Below, piece after piece: positions 9,197 through 18,200 of a stretch of DNA of 40,501 nt; within the stretch, counting starts at the first letter, position 1; each line of letters starts with the position of its first letter. A program made the position numbers and the translations under genes. The stretch is taken from contig JAKISF010000005.1 of assembly GCA_021648725.1 (NCBI GenBank), positions 76,375 through 116,875 of the forward strand, written 5' to 3'. Source of the DNA: Bacteroidales bacterium. GTDB taxonomy: Bacteria; Bacteroidota; Bacteroidia; Bacteroidales; JAADGE01. Below the pieces are notes generated by a model. The model did not search any database. It saw only the letters and a program-made list of their open reading frames with translations, and was not told the DNA's origin.

Positions 9197-12046
9197 CTAT
9201 TGAACGATTACTTTTTGAGTAAATGAACCTTTATCATTTGAGAATTTCAAGAAATAAACGCCTTGAGTATTAATCTGAATTGACGAATTTCCTGAAATAG
9301 TTTTTGAATTAATTACTTTTCCTGTAATATCAGATATTTCAATATTAAGAATACCGTCAGTTTTAATGTTGAATACACCGGTTGAAGGATTCGGATATAT
9401 TAAAATTTCTGAGTCTAACTCGTTAATGCCTGTTGATGCTACAGTAAAATTAACTGTATATGTTTCTGTCGTAGAACCGTCTTCTGCAGTAACCAATACT
9501 GTTGACGAACCCGGCAGCCCGGATGCATCGGTTGTAACAGCATTTGCATTAGCATCAGTAGGAGTTCCCACTACAGTAGGAACAGTTGTTGTTCCGTATG
9601 CAAGTTCAACATTATACGTTAAAGTTGACGGGCTAAAACCTGTAACAGTAGTTCCGTCAACGGTTAGGTCACTTAATGTTGCATCTGTTGCAAGTATGAC
9701 TTCAAAATCTGCCAAATCTCTTGCCGTAAATGTATATCCGTCTCCGGCTGTTCCTTTGTCAATGCAAAGTCCGGTAACATTTATATTGCCGGGTATAGTT
9801 CCTCCGATGTAGTCAACATCATAAAAGTTTGTTCTGAAACTTGCATTAGCTTTTGAGGCATCAGAAACAGAATAAACAATTCCGTTTGCAAAAGTTCCTC
9901 CGGCATCGGTAAAAGTAATATTTTCTACTTTTATCAGTTCTGCTTCGTATGTTTCAAAATTTGAATTGAATTGGGCAAGCGTAATAACTTGCGGTGTAAT
10001 GGTATTATTTGTTGATGTTGCTGTTCCCGGGTCAGCAATAGGCACAAATTGAAGCATACCGTTATATTCTGACAATGTTCCTGTAATTCCTGTAATTCCG
10101 TCATATCGGTTATATGCAGTTGTTATTATTCCGGAATTATCGTCAATTAAAATGGCTCCTGTTGCATCTTCAATAAATTTTTGATTTCTGTACGATTGTT
10201 GGTAGGTAAGAACAGCTTCGCTTGTTAGTTCATATTTAAGTCCTGCAGTTCCTGCTCTCAATAAAGCAATAGAATTTACCGGAGTAACATCTGATTCTGT
10301 TAAACTCCAGCTATAGTTCGGGGTTGTTGCTTGATCCCAGTTTCCGAAGCCTATAAAGTAGGTTTCTCCCTGTGTAATGTTAAATGTTAAATTAACCGAA
10401 AAACCTGATGGTCCGCATGCATCTTCCTGTAAATCATATCCTGACCCACAAGTAGCTTTGTCGATTGCTACATATACGTCAACATCAGAATCACAATTTT
10501 CAACAGTTGCTGTTCCTGTTACGGTAGCAACAAATGAATACCACTGATCATAATCATTATCAACAGTATGTATTGCTTGGTGTGTTCCTGCGGTAATAAC
10601 AGCAGCAGTTGCACATGTGCTGCCTCCTGCAGGAGGAACTGAAATATCAAATGTACTACTCAGAACATCTGCAAAACCGGTTGTAGTATTTATATCGTTA
10701 GCAGTTAAATAAACTGCGGTTTGTTCAGTATCAAAAGTTAAATCTGTATATGTGGATACTCCGTTAGTTGTAGATACTCCGCTTGTTCCAGCCATTATTC
10801 CGGTTCCTGAAAATAAGACTTCTATCAGTGTTGACGGAAAATCTACATCGATGTTTCCGTATGCATCTGTTGTTCCTATAACAACATTGTTCATGACAGT
10901 ATTAACAATAACATTGCTTGGTTGTGTCAAGAATGAAAATTGAGTAGCAACAACACTTACTGTGAAGTTGTTTCCTACAATATCGCCGCCTGCAAAAGTA
11001 TTTTCAAAATTTGAACCGCTTAAATCAGATGTAAACCCATGTGATGCAGCATTAACCTGAAACTGCAAAATATTGCCGTCAAGAGCATTTGTATTGTCAA
11101 GGTAAACGTAACCTTCGACAGTTACGGAGCCGCCGTCAGGAATAGTTAATGCTACCGGCAGATATACAGAGTTTGTCGTGACAGTAGGTTGGGCTGTCAG
11201 AGTAATAACTGCAGCGTTTGTAATATTATAGACTCCGCCTCCTGAAATTTCGGTATTAAAATTTAATGTATTATTAGGTCCTGCGTTAAGGAAAATTCCG
11301 GTAACGTTTGTCGGTAAACCATCACCACTTGCAGCATCTGTAATTACAAATTGAATAACCGGAACAGAATCAATATTAACAGAAGATAGTGTTCCTGCTG
11401 CTATTTGTGTTGTCGGAGCTGTAACTGTGGAAGTTTGGTCGTTTGTCGGAACTAAATATGTTCCTAAAGGAAACGGTGTTGCAGCTGTAGCATTTGTTGT
11501 TTCTCCGTCGAGTGCATTAATACCACTATAAAACCAATCTGTATCCGTAAATATAGGATCCGGTCCTGTTGCATTGTTTCTGTATGCCCAACCGTCCATG
11601 TATTCCCATGTTTGTCCTGTTCCGTCAACATTAGCATCTCCAAAAAGGTCAACGACAACTTCTGTTCCGGTGAAAGCTCCCGTGGCATCAAAAAACAGCT
11701 CAACTGCATCATCACCATTGATTGCCATTGAACTTGAAGTAAAATTAGGGGCAAAACCAAAGAAGTTTGTAAACTCGACAGATTCTGAGGCTATATATAT
11801 GAAATCTCCTGCAGTTGCTGTTCCTGACAATGTAAATTCCGGTCCGTCGGTTCCGCCGCCATTATTGGCACTTCCTATTGCATATAATGCTAAATCTGCA
11901 ATATCGTTAGCAACATATAGTTCTATTCCTTTCGGAATTCCCCCGGTTAAAGGTCCGTCATAGACTCCTGTAATTATCAGGTCTGTTTGCCCGAAAGAGA
12001 TTGTTGTCCACATTACGGCAAATAAAAGTAATATTTTTCGTTTCAT
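9197..12046 (-). CDS. Large secreted multidomain protein with T9SS C-terminal sorting domain
   Basis: A 949-residue protein with a signal peptide (residues 1-19, ending ISFGQ). Residues ~20-205 look like a lamin-tail-type domain (LIITGVYDGPLTGGIPKGIE, MAINGDDAVELFFD). Residues ~475-590 resemble a bacterial pre-peptidase C-like domain (DQWYSFVATVTGTATVENCD). Residues ~595-780 resemble the OB-like DUF5689 type. Residues ~785-870 are a cadherin-like beta-sandwich (LSDLTVDGTTVTGFSPSTLT). The last ~75 residues are a type A sorting domain (ILIYPNPSTGVFNI, GVYFLKFSNDKGSFTQKVIVQ), which directs export by T9SS. Similar lamin-tail proteins are sometimes linked to extracellular nucleases, but no nuclease motif is present. 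Possibly an adhesin or matrix protein; function unknown. Confidence 0.85.
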   Translation of the reverse strand: MKRKILLLFAVMWTTISFGQTDLIITGVYDGPLTGGIPKGIELYVANDIADLALYAIGSANNGGGTDGPEFTLSGTATAGDFIYIASESVEFTNFFGFAPNFTSSSMAINGDDAVELFFDATGAFTGTEVVVDLFGDANVDGTGQTWEYMDGWAYRNNATGPDPIFTDTDWFYSGINALDGETTNATAATPFPLGTYLVPTNDQTSTVTAPTTQIAAGTLSSVNIDSVPVIQFVITDAASGDGLPTNVTGIFLNAGPNNTLNFNTEISGGGVYNITNAAVITLTAQPTVTTNSVYLPVALTIPDGGSVTVEGYVYLDNTNALDGNILQFQVNAASHGFTSDLSGSNFENTFAGGDIVGNNFTVSVVATQFSFLTQPSNVIVNTVMNNVVIGTTDAYGNIDVDFPSTLIEVLFSGTGIMAGTSGVSTTNGVSTYTDLTFDTEQTAVYLTANDINTTTGFADVLSSTFDISVPPAGGSTCATAAVITAGTHQAIHTVDNDYDQWYSFVATVTGTATVENCDSDVDVYVAIDKATCGSGYDLQEDACGPSGFSVNLTFNITQGETYFIGFGNWDQATTPNYSWSLTESDVTPVNSIALLRAGTAGLKYELTSEAVLTYQQSYRNQKFIEDATGAILIDDNSGIITTAYNRYDGITGITGTLSEYNGMLQFVPIADPGTATSTNNTITPQVITLAQFNSNFETYEAELIKVENITFTDAGGTFANGIVYSVSDASKANASFRTNFYDVDYIGGTIPGNINVTGLCIDKGTAGDGYTFTARDLADFEVILATDATLSDLTVDGTTVTGFSPSTLTYNVELAYGTTTVPTVVGTPTDANANAVTTDASGLPGSSTVLVTAEDGSTTETYTVNFTVASTGINELDSEILIYPNPSTGVFNIKTDGILNIEISDITGKVINSKTISGNSSIQINTQGVYFLKFSNDKGSFTQKVIVQ

Positions 12047-12090
12047 AATTATATTTTTAAATGAATAATTGAATTAGAAATTAAGGATTC

Positions 12091-12098
12091 CAAAGTTA
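12091..12098 (-). promoter_or_regulatory. Bacteroidota -7 promoter box for the 949-residue T9SS protein gene
   Basis: Minus-strand TAACTTTG, 44 bases before the ATG at 12046, in the short gap after uvrA. Confidence 0.5.
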
Positions 12099-12117
12099 CA
12101 AAAAAAAATAGAATAAT

Positions 12118-14934
12118 TTATTTTATCAATTCATTTTTAAGAAATTTTGCTGTATAGCTGTTTTTGTTTTTTATTATTTCTTCGGGAGTTCCTTTCGCAA
12201 TAATTTCGCCTCCTTTAATTCCGCCTTCTTTCCCGATATCGATAATATAATCTGCAACTTTTATAACATCCATATTATGTTCGATAACAATAACTGTATT
12301 GCCTTTATCAACAAGCCTGTTTAATACATTAAGTAACATTTTTATATCTTCGAAGTGCAAGCCTGTTGTGGGTTCGTCTAAAATATATAAAGTTTTGCCG
12401 GTATCTCTTTTTGCAAGTTCGGTTGCCAGCTTAACTCGTTGTGCTTCACCGCCCGAAATGGTTACGGAAGATTGTCCGAGAGTGATATATCCGAGCCCTA
12501 CGTCTTTCAGAGCTTTTAGTGTTTTTCTTATTTTTGGAATTTTTTCAAAGAACTCAAAAGCAGTATTTATTGTCATACCTAAAACATCACTTATTGATTT
12601 GCCTTTATATCTAACTTCCAAAGTTTCTCTGTTGTATCTTTTTCCTTGGCAATCTTCGCAATGAATATAAACATCGGGTAAAAAATTCATTTCAATTGTT
12701 CGTAAACCTGCTCCTTGGCAAGTTTCGCATCTTCCCCCTTTTACGTTAAATGAAAATCTTCCGAGCTTATAGGCTCTGATTTTAGATTCGGGCAGTTGAG
12801 CATAGAGTTTTCTTATTTCATCGAATAGTTTTGTGTAAGTTGCAGGGTTGCTTCTCGGGGTTCTGCCTATCGGAGATTGATTTACTTCTATTACTTTATC
12901 GATATGTTCAATGCCCGCTATTGATTTATAGGGCAGGGGAGTTTTAAGGGATCTGTAAAAATGCTTGCTTAAAATGGGATGCAAAGTGTCATTTACTAAT
13001 GTTGATTTTCCGCTGCCTGAAACGCCTGTTACGCAAATAAATTTGCCGAGAGGAAATTCTGCATTGATATTTTTCAAATTGTTTCCGGATGCACCTTTTA
13101 ATCTTATCTCTTCTTTTTTGCCGTTTCTTCTTTTTTCGGGAATCGGTATTTCTTTTTTATTGTTTAAGTATTGTGCTGTAAGAGTATTGCTCTTTAAAAC
13201 TTCGCCGGGGGTTCCGGCAGCAGATATTTCTCCTCCGTGTCTTCCTGCAAACGGTCCCATATCTATCAGATAATCCGAAGCAAGCATCATATCTTTGTCA
13301 TGCTCTACAACTATAACCGAATTTCCTGTATCTCGAAGTTGCTTTAAAGAATTTATTAGCCTGTGATTATCTCTTTGGTGTAAACCTATGCTGGGTTCGT
13401 CTAAAATATAAAGAACGTTTACAAGTTTTGAGCCTATTTGCGAAGCCAATCTTATTCTTTGGCTTTCGCCGCCGGAAAGACTTCGCGAGCTTCTGTTTAA
13501 GTTCAGATATCCCAGCCCTACATCTAATAAGAAATGTAATCGTGTAAGTAATTCTTTAATAATTTCTTTTGCAATAATATTTTGTTTGTCGGAGAGTTTA
13601 GAATTTATATTTACAAAGAATTTATATAGCTCGTTTATATCTGTTTCTGCAAGCTCTGAAATGTTTTTTTCTGCAAATCGAAACCATAGTGATTCTTTTT
13701 TTAATTTTTTTCCTTTACAAACAGGGCATAGTTCTTCTGAGAAATAATTATTTTTTATTTTACGTGAATTTGCATTTGTTCCGTTTGCGTGCCTTTCTAA
13801 ATAATAATAAATACCGTCAAAACTTAGTTCAATTTTTGAAGAAATACCGAGTGTCGAGTTTTCAATTCTTAAAGTTTCTTCAGTTCCGCCTAAAATTTTT
13901 TGTAAAGCTTTTTCGGGAATATTTTTTATCGGAGTTTTAATTTCGGCTTTATATTTTTTTAATATTGCTTCAATTTGCCAAAATATTAGTGTGTTTTGAT
14001 ATTCGCCGATAGGTTTTATTCCGCCTCTTTTTATGCTGATTGAATCATCAGGAATAATTTTATTGATATCGATTTTATTGACATGTCCTAATCCTTTGCA
14101 GTGTGAGCAAGCACCTTGCGGAGAATTAAAAGAAAACGAGTTTGGGGCAGGTTCGTCATAAGATAAACCGGTAGAAGGGCACATTAAGTTTTTACTGAAA
14201 TATCGAATGTTGTTTGTTCCGTATTCTGAAGTCATTAAAACACCTTTTCCGTGATGTAATGCGGTTTTAACAGATTCTTTTAATCGTTTTCTGTTTTTTT
14301 CGTCAACTTTAAGTTTGTCAATAACAATTTCAATTTCATGTGTTTTATATCTGTCTAACTTTAATCCGGGAGTTAGTTCACTTATTTTTCCGTTAATTCG
14401 GGCTTGAAGAAAACCTTTTTTTCGGATTGTTACAAAAAGTTCTCTATAATGTCCTTTTCTGCTTTTTACAACAGGCGAAAGAATAATCAGTTTTTTGTCT
14501 TTATATTCTTCAAAAATTAAATCAATTATTTGTTCGGTAGTATATTTTACCATTTTTTCTTCGGTAATATATGAATATGCAGTTCCTGCACGAGCATATA
14601 AAAGCCTGAGAAAATCATATATTTCGGTAATTGTTCCGACAGTTGAACGAGGGTTTCTGTTTGTTGTTTTTTGTTCAATTGAAATTACCGGACTTAAACC
14701 GGTAATTTTATCAACATCGGGTCGTTCCAGATTTCCGAGAAATTGGCGTGCATAAGCTGAGAAAGTTTCAATATAACGTCTTTGTCCTTCAGCATAAATA
14801 GTATCAAATGCAAGTGAAGATTTACCGCTGCCGCTTAAACCTGTAATTACCGTAAGTTTATTACGAGGAATAGTAACATCTATATTTTTTAAGTTATGAA
14901 CTCTTGCACCTGTTACTTGTATGAATTTATCCAT
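12118..14934 (-). CDS. uvrA: Excinuclease ABC subunit A
   Basis: The DNA-damage sensor of nucleotide excision repair, an ABC-type ATPase dimer that loads UvrB. The 938-residue length is standard. Both nucleotide-binding domains are complete: Walker A GLSGSGKSSLAFDTIYAEGQ and GVSGSGKSTLVNDTLHP, signature LSGGESQRIRLASQIGSKL and ISGGEAQRVKLATELAKRD, and Walker B YILDEPSIGLHQRDN and YILDEPTTGLHFEDI. The C-terminal zinc finger (CETCQGAG to CEDCQGKRY) is intact. In the N-terminal zinc module the first pair reads CPSTG, so one of the usual cysteines is replaced, as I recall for other Bacteroidota. ATG start at 14934; monocistronic with its own promoter. Confidence 0.97.
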   Translation of the reverse strand: MDKFIQVTGARVHNLKNIDVTIPRNKLTVITGLSGSGKSSLAFDTIYAEGQRRYIETFSAYARQFLGNLERPDVDKITGLSPVISIEQKTTNRNPRSTVGTITEIYDFLRLLYARAGTAYSYITEEKMVKYTTEQIIDLIFEEYKDKKLIILSPVVKSRKGHYRELFVTIRKKGFLQARINGKISELTPGLKLDRYKTHEIEIVIDKLKVDEKNRKRLKESVKTALHHGKGVLMTSEYGTNNIRYFSKNLMCPSTGLSYDEPAPNSFSFNSPQGACSHCKGLGHVNKIDINKIIPDDSISIKRGGIKPIGEYQNTLIFWQIEAILKKYKAEIKTPIKNIPEKALQKILGGTEETLRIENSTLGISSKIELSFDGIYYYLERHANGTNANSRKIKNNYFSEELCPVCKGKKLKKESLWFRFAEKNISELAETDINELYKFFVNINSKLSDKQNIIAKEIIKELLTRLHFLLDVGLGYLNLNRSSRSLSGGESQRIRLASQIGSKLVNVLYILDEPSIGLHQRDNHRLINSLKQLRDTGNSVIVVEHDKDMMLASDYLIDMGPFAGRHGGEISAAGTPGEVLKSNTLTAQYLNNKKEIPIPEKRRNGKKEEIRLKGASGNNLKNINAEFPLGKFICVTGVSGSGKSTLVNDTLHPILSKHFYRSLKTPLPYKSIAGIEHIDKVIEVNQSPIGRTPRSNPATYTKLFDEIRKLYAQLPESKIRAYKLGRFSFNVKGGRCETCQGAGLRTIEMNFLPDVYIHCEDCQGKRYNRETLEVRYKGKSISDVLGMTINTAFEFFEKIPKIRKTLKALKDVGLGYITLGQSSVTISGGEAQRVKLATELAKRDTGKTLYILDEPTTGLHFEDIKMLLNVLNRLVDKGNTVIVIEHNMDVIKVADYIIDIGKEGGIKGGEIIAKGTPEEIIKNKNSYTAKFLKNELIK

Positions 14935-14965
14935 TATATACTGCTCATTTTAAAATGAAATTTGG

Positions 14966-14973
14966 CAAAGTTA
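14966..14973 (-). promoter_or_regulatory. Bacteroidota -7 promoter box for uvrA
   Basis: Minus-strand TAACTTTG, 31 bases before the uvrA ATG at 14934. No SOS-box palindrome was recognised nearby. Confidence 0.5.
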
Positions 14974-15000
14974 TATCTTTTAAAATTATATTCTAAATTT

Positions 15001-15171
15001 AACCCAAAATATGCATTAGAAATTCTATTACGGTATGAAACTACTTCAAAATATAACACTTCGTTACATTTTTCACATTAAGCATAGCGGTGCTATGCTT
15101 AATATAATAAAATGTCATATTTTATTGTATTTTCAAACCTCATAACAAACTTCTAATACATAATTTGGGTT
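15001..15171. repeat. 171-bp imperfect inverted repeat, MITE-like
   Basis: The two outer ends are AACCCAAAATATGCATTAGA (from 15001) and, read on the other strand from 15171, AACCCAAATTATGTATTAGA. About 20 of the first 24 positions match and similarity continues patchily inward. The centre is a perfect 12-bp stem, ATTAAGCATAGC (15077-15088) / GCTATGCTTAAT (15092-15103), with a 3-base loop. No open reading frame of note lies inside. It fills the gap between uvrA and the large T9SS gene. The shape is that of a non-autonomous palindromic element; copy number cannot be judged from one window. Confidence 0.7.
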
Positions 15172-15179
15172 TTAATAAA

Positions 15180-15203
15180 AAAGAGTCGATTAATCGACTC
15201 TTT
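15180..15203 (-). terminator. Perfect 24-bp palindrome, terminator of the 1781-residue T9SS gene
   Basis: AAAGAGTCGATT / AATCGACTCTTT is a perfect palindrome. Read on the minus strand it is followed by a T-rich run (TTTTATT) and lies 21 bases after the stop at 15225. Confidence 0.75.
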
Positions 15204-15224
15204 AAAACTTATGTTCTTTTCAGT

Positions 15225-18200
15225 CTATTTTATCAATATTATTTTTTTATTAAAAATATTTTTACCTGAACTTATTCTGACAAAATAAACAGCATTGGGC
15301 AAATTCAAATTAAATGTATTTAATCCTTTAGTTATATTTTGTTGCATCAATATTTGTCCGTTTATGTCATAAACTTCTATAAATGCATTGTCAAAGTTAT
15401 TATTTACGAAAATTCTTCTTCCGTCTGTAAATATCTTAATTTTTTCATTGTTTGTTATGTTTTTAACAGCACTTGATTTTCCGAATATTATTTCAAATCT
15501 GTTCGCATTATCTCCGCTTTCAGAGGTAAAATTATAAACAGGGTTTGCGATTAAGTCTTGTGTGTTATTGTTTTTCAAATCTTTTAATGTTACCGATGTT
15601 CCATTTGTAAAGTTCATTCCGGTAAGAGTTAAAGAATAGCTGCCGTTTTGCATTGTCGTAAAAAACAACGGAATTGTTTTTGAATCGTTAAAATCGGCAA
15701 ATGTATTGATTGCAAGCTGTGTATTGTCTTGCAAAGCCGAATAAAATTGAGGTCGAACAACATCAAATAACATAAGTTTAACGGCATCATATTGACCGTC
15801 AAAATAATCAGTTGCATTTGTATTGAAAGATAATGCTATTTCATCGGAAAAACCGGCATCGGCAACTTTTAACTTAATATAGTCGGTTGCAGTTTTTACA
15901 GAGCCGGATTGCGGAAAATGAACTCTGGCATAATTAGAAAATGTGAAATTTGCATCAGCATCAGCTTTTACAAGAAATACTTCAGAAGGTGCTGTAAATT
16001 GATCGGCTCCGTTAATGTTTATTCCTCCTTGTTGATATATTTTTACGACAGGATTTTCGGGACTTACAAAATAAAAGTTTCTGTTAATTTCAAAAGGAAT
16101 GTTTATATTTTCAAGGTCTATGTATGATGGATACGGATTGCCGAGGAAATTCCATCCTTGCATATTAAAATTACCGGCATTAAGAACTGTAAGCGGAACA
16201 TTAATATCGCCTTGGTTATAATAGCCGTAGAAAGATGCAAGAGTATCTAAAATTTGCGAATTAAAAAGGTATCCTTTGCCGGGGTATAAAATATCTGCAT
16301 CAGTTAAAGGTATCCAATTAAGTGTTGCTTCATCCCAATCTGAAATCTCTGTATTTTGATAGAAATTAAATACATCAAAATTTTTAATAATCGGAGAATA
16401 AAGTTCTTCTTTGTCTCCGTAAAAAATATGAGAACGCTTTCCGTAATATGTCGTACCGGGATTATAGTCAATAAAAGATGCTCCTTCGTCAACATTAAGC
16501 ATTACTTGCTCTAAAAGTGTATTGGACATATTTATTGTTGTACCTTCGGCAAATTCAACTATATTTCCTTTTCCTATATAAATTTCGGGTAAGTTCAAGT
16601 AAGAAGAGTCACTAAGAATAAAAGTTCCTGAAGGATAGACAATTAAAGCAGTATCAAGAGAGTTATTTACAGTATTTTGTTCAATAAATAAATTTCTGAA
16701 TTGAAATATTCCGGTTGCAGATTTAGTTGCATTTCCGACTTTTATTTGACCTCCGTTAATTACAGCTTGAGGAACTATGAGCATCGGATCTGAAAGAACT
16801 TTTTCTGCATTTTGTTCAATAAATATTGTTCCGCCTTGTCCCAAATACAAACCGTAAACTTGTGAGTTTTTATTATTTTTTTCAGCATTTTGTTCTATAA
16901 AAATCGTTCCTCCGTACAGACCTATGTGAGCTCCTCCTGTTTCGGATTTAACAATACTCTGTTCTACAAACATTGTTCTGCCGGGTGAAAGATGCAAAAA
17001 TCCTCCCGTTCCTTTTTCAGCATTTTGTTCCATAAATACATAACCTCCGGTTCCTACATAAAAATCGGAATTTCCTGCACTTTTAACAGTGTTTTTATTT
17101 TTTTCTGCATTTTGTTCCATAAATACAAATCCGCCGTCTCCAATATGAAACCCTGCATCTCCGACACCTTTTTCAGCATTTTGTTCAATGAAAATTATGC
17201 TTCCGTTTCCGATATTAAGTGTAGCTTCGCCGGCTTTTGCAATATTTGTATTAACGAATACGGAGCCGCCTCCGTCAATAAATAATCCGGAGCCGCTTGT
17301 TGACATTGACTTCGATAAGTACCCGCTTCCGATATTTACCGTTGAATTAGCTCCGATATGTATATTTGCTGTTCCCTTTATATCTTTAAATTTTTTTGCA
17401 TTTTGTTCGATAAAAATTGTTCTGCAAGAGAAATTTACGGGAACTTTTGCTGTTCCTTCAAAATTTAAATTTCCTCCGTTTCCGACAATTAACCTGTCGC
17501 ATTTTGCATCCGGGATATTGACATTTGCCGTACAATTGAAAACAGTAACCGAATCGGCGGATCCGGGGATACTGTTTACATCCCAGTCGGCAGGATTATT
17601 CCAATCTAATATTCCGTCATCGGGAACCGATACAAAACTGTGACCGGCAATCAACATTATACTGTCGCTGTTAAAACATCCGTTATCATTTATTGTCCAT
17701 TTAAACAAATGCTGACCGTATGTTATATCTGATACAACAGGATTATTTATTGATGAGTTGCTTATTGTTATTGGATTTCCGGAAAGTTGAGACCAATTTC
17801 CTGTTTGTATTCCCTGCAAAGGATTTGCATTGAATATTGTATCGGGATAAATATTATTATTAATATCCGGATTAATCATAAAAATATCCTCACCGGCGTT
17901 TACATAGGGTTGTATATTAGTTATCAATAATGTATCTGTATCTGAAACGATTCCGTTTGTAACTGTCCAATAGAATTCGGTTGTTCCCGGAGGTATATTA
18001 TGTACTTCAACAAAATAATCAATTCCGCTTATAGTAACACCGGGAGAGTTTGTTGTTAAATTTCCGAAATATGGGAACGGATCAGGAAAAATCGGATATT
18101 GGATACTGTTGCAAGCGGATATATCAGCACCTGCATCGGCAACAAGTTTGGGAGCTTGAAGTTCATAAGCTCCTATATCTATTTGTCCCCCGAAACTATA

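Noticed and set aside
16665-17420. Regularly recurring cagcattttgttc strings, at first sight like a CRISPR array
   Set aside because: Spacing is irregular, repeats are short and all lie in frame inside one coding sequence, encoding the EQNAEK motif.
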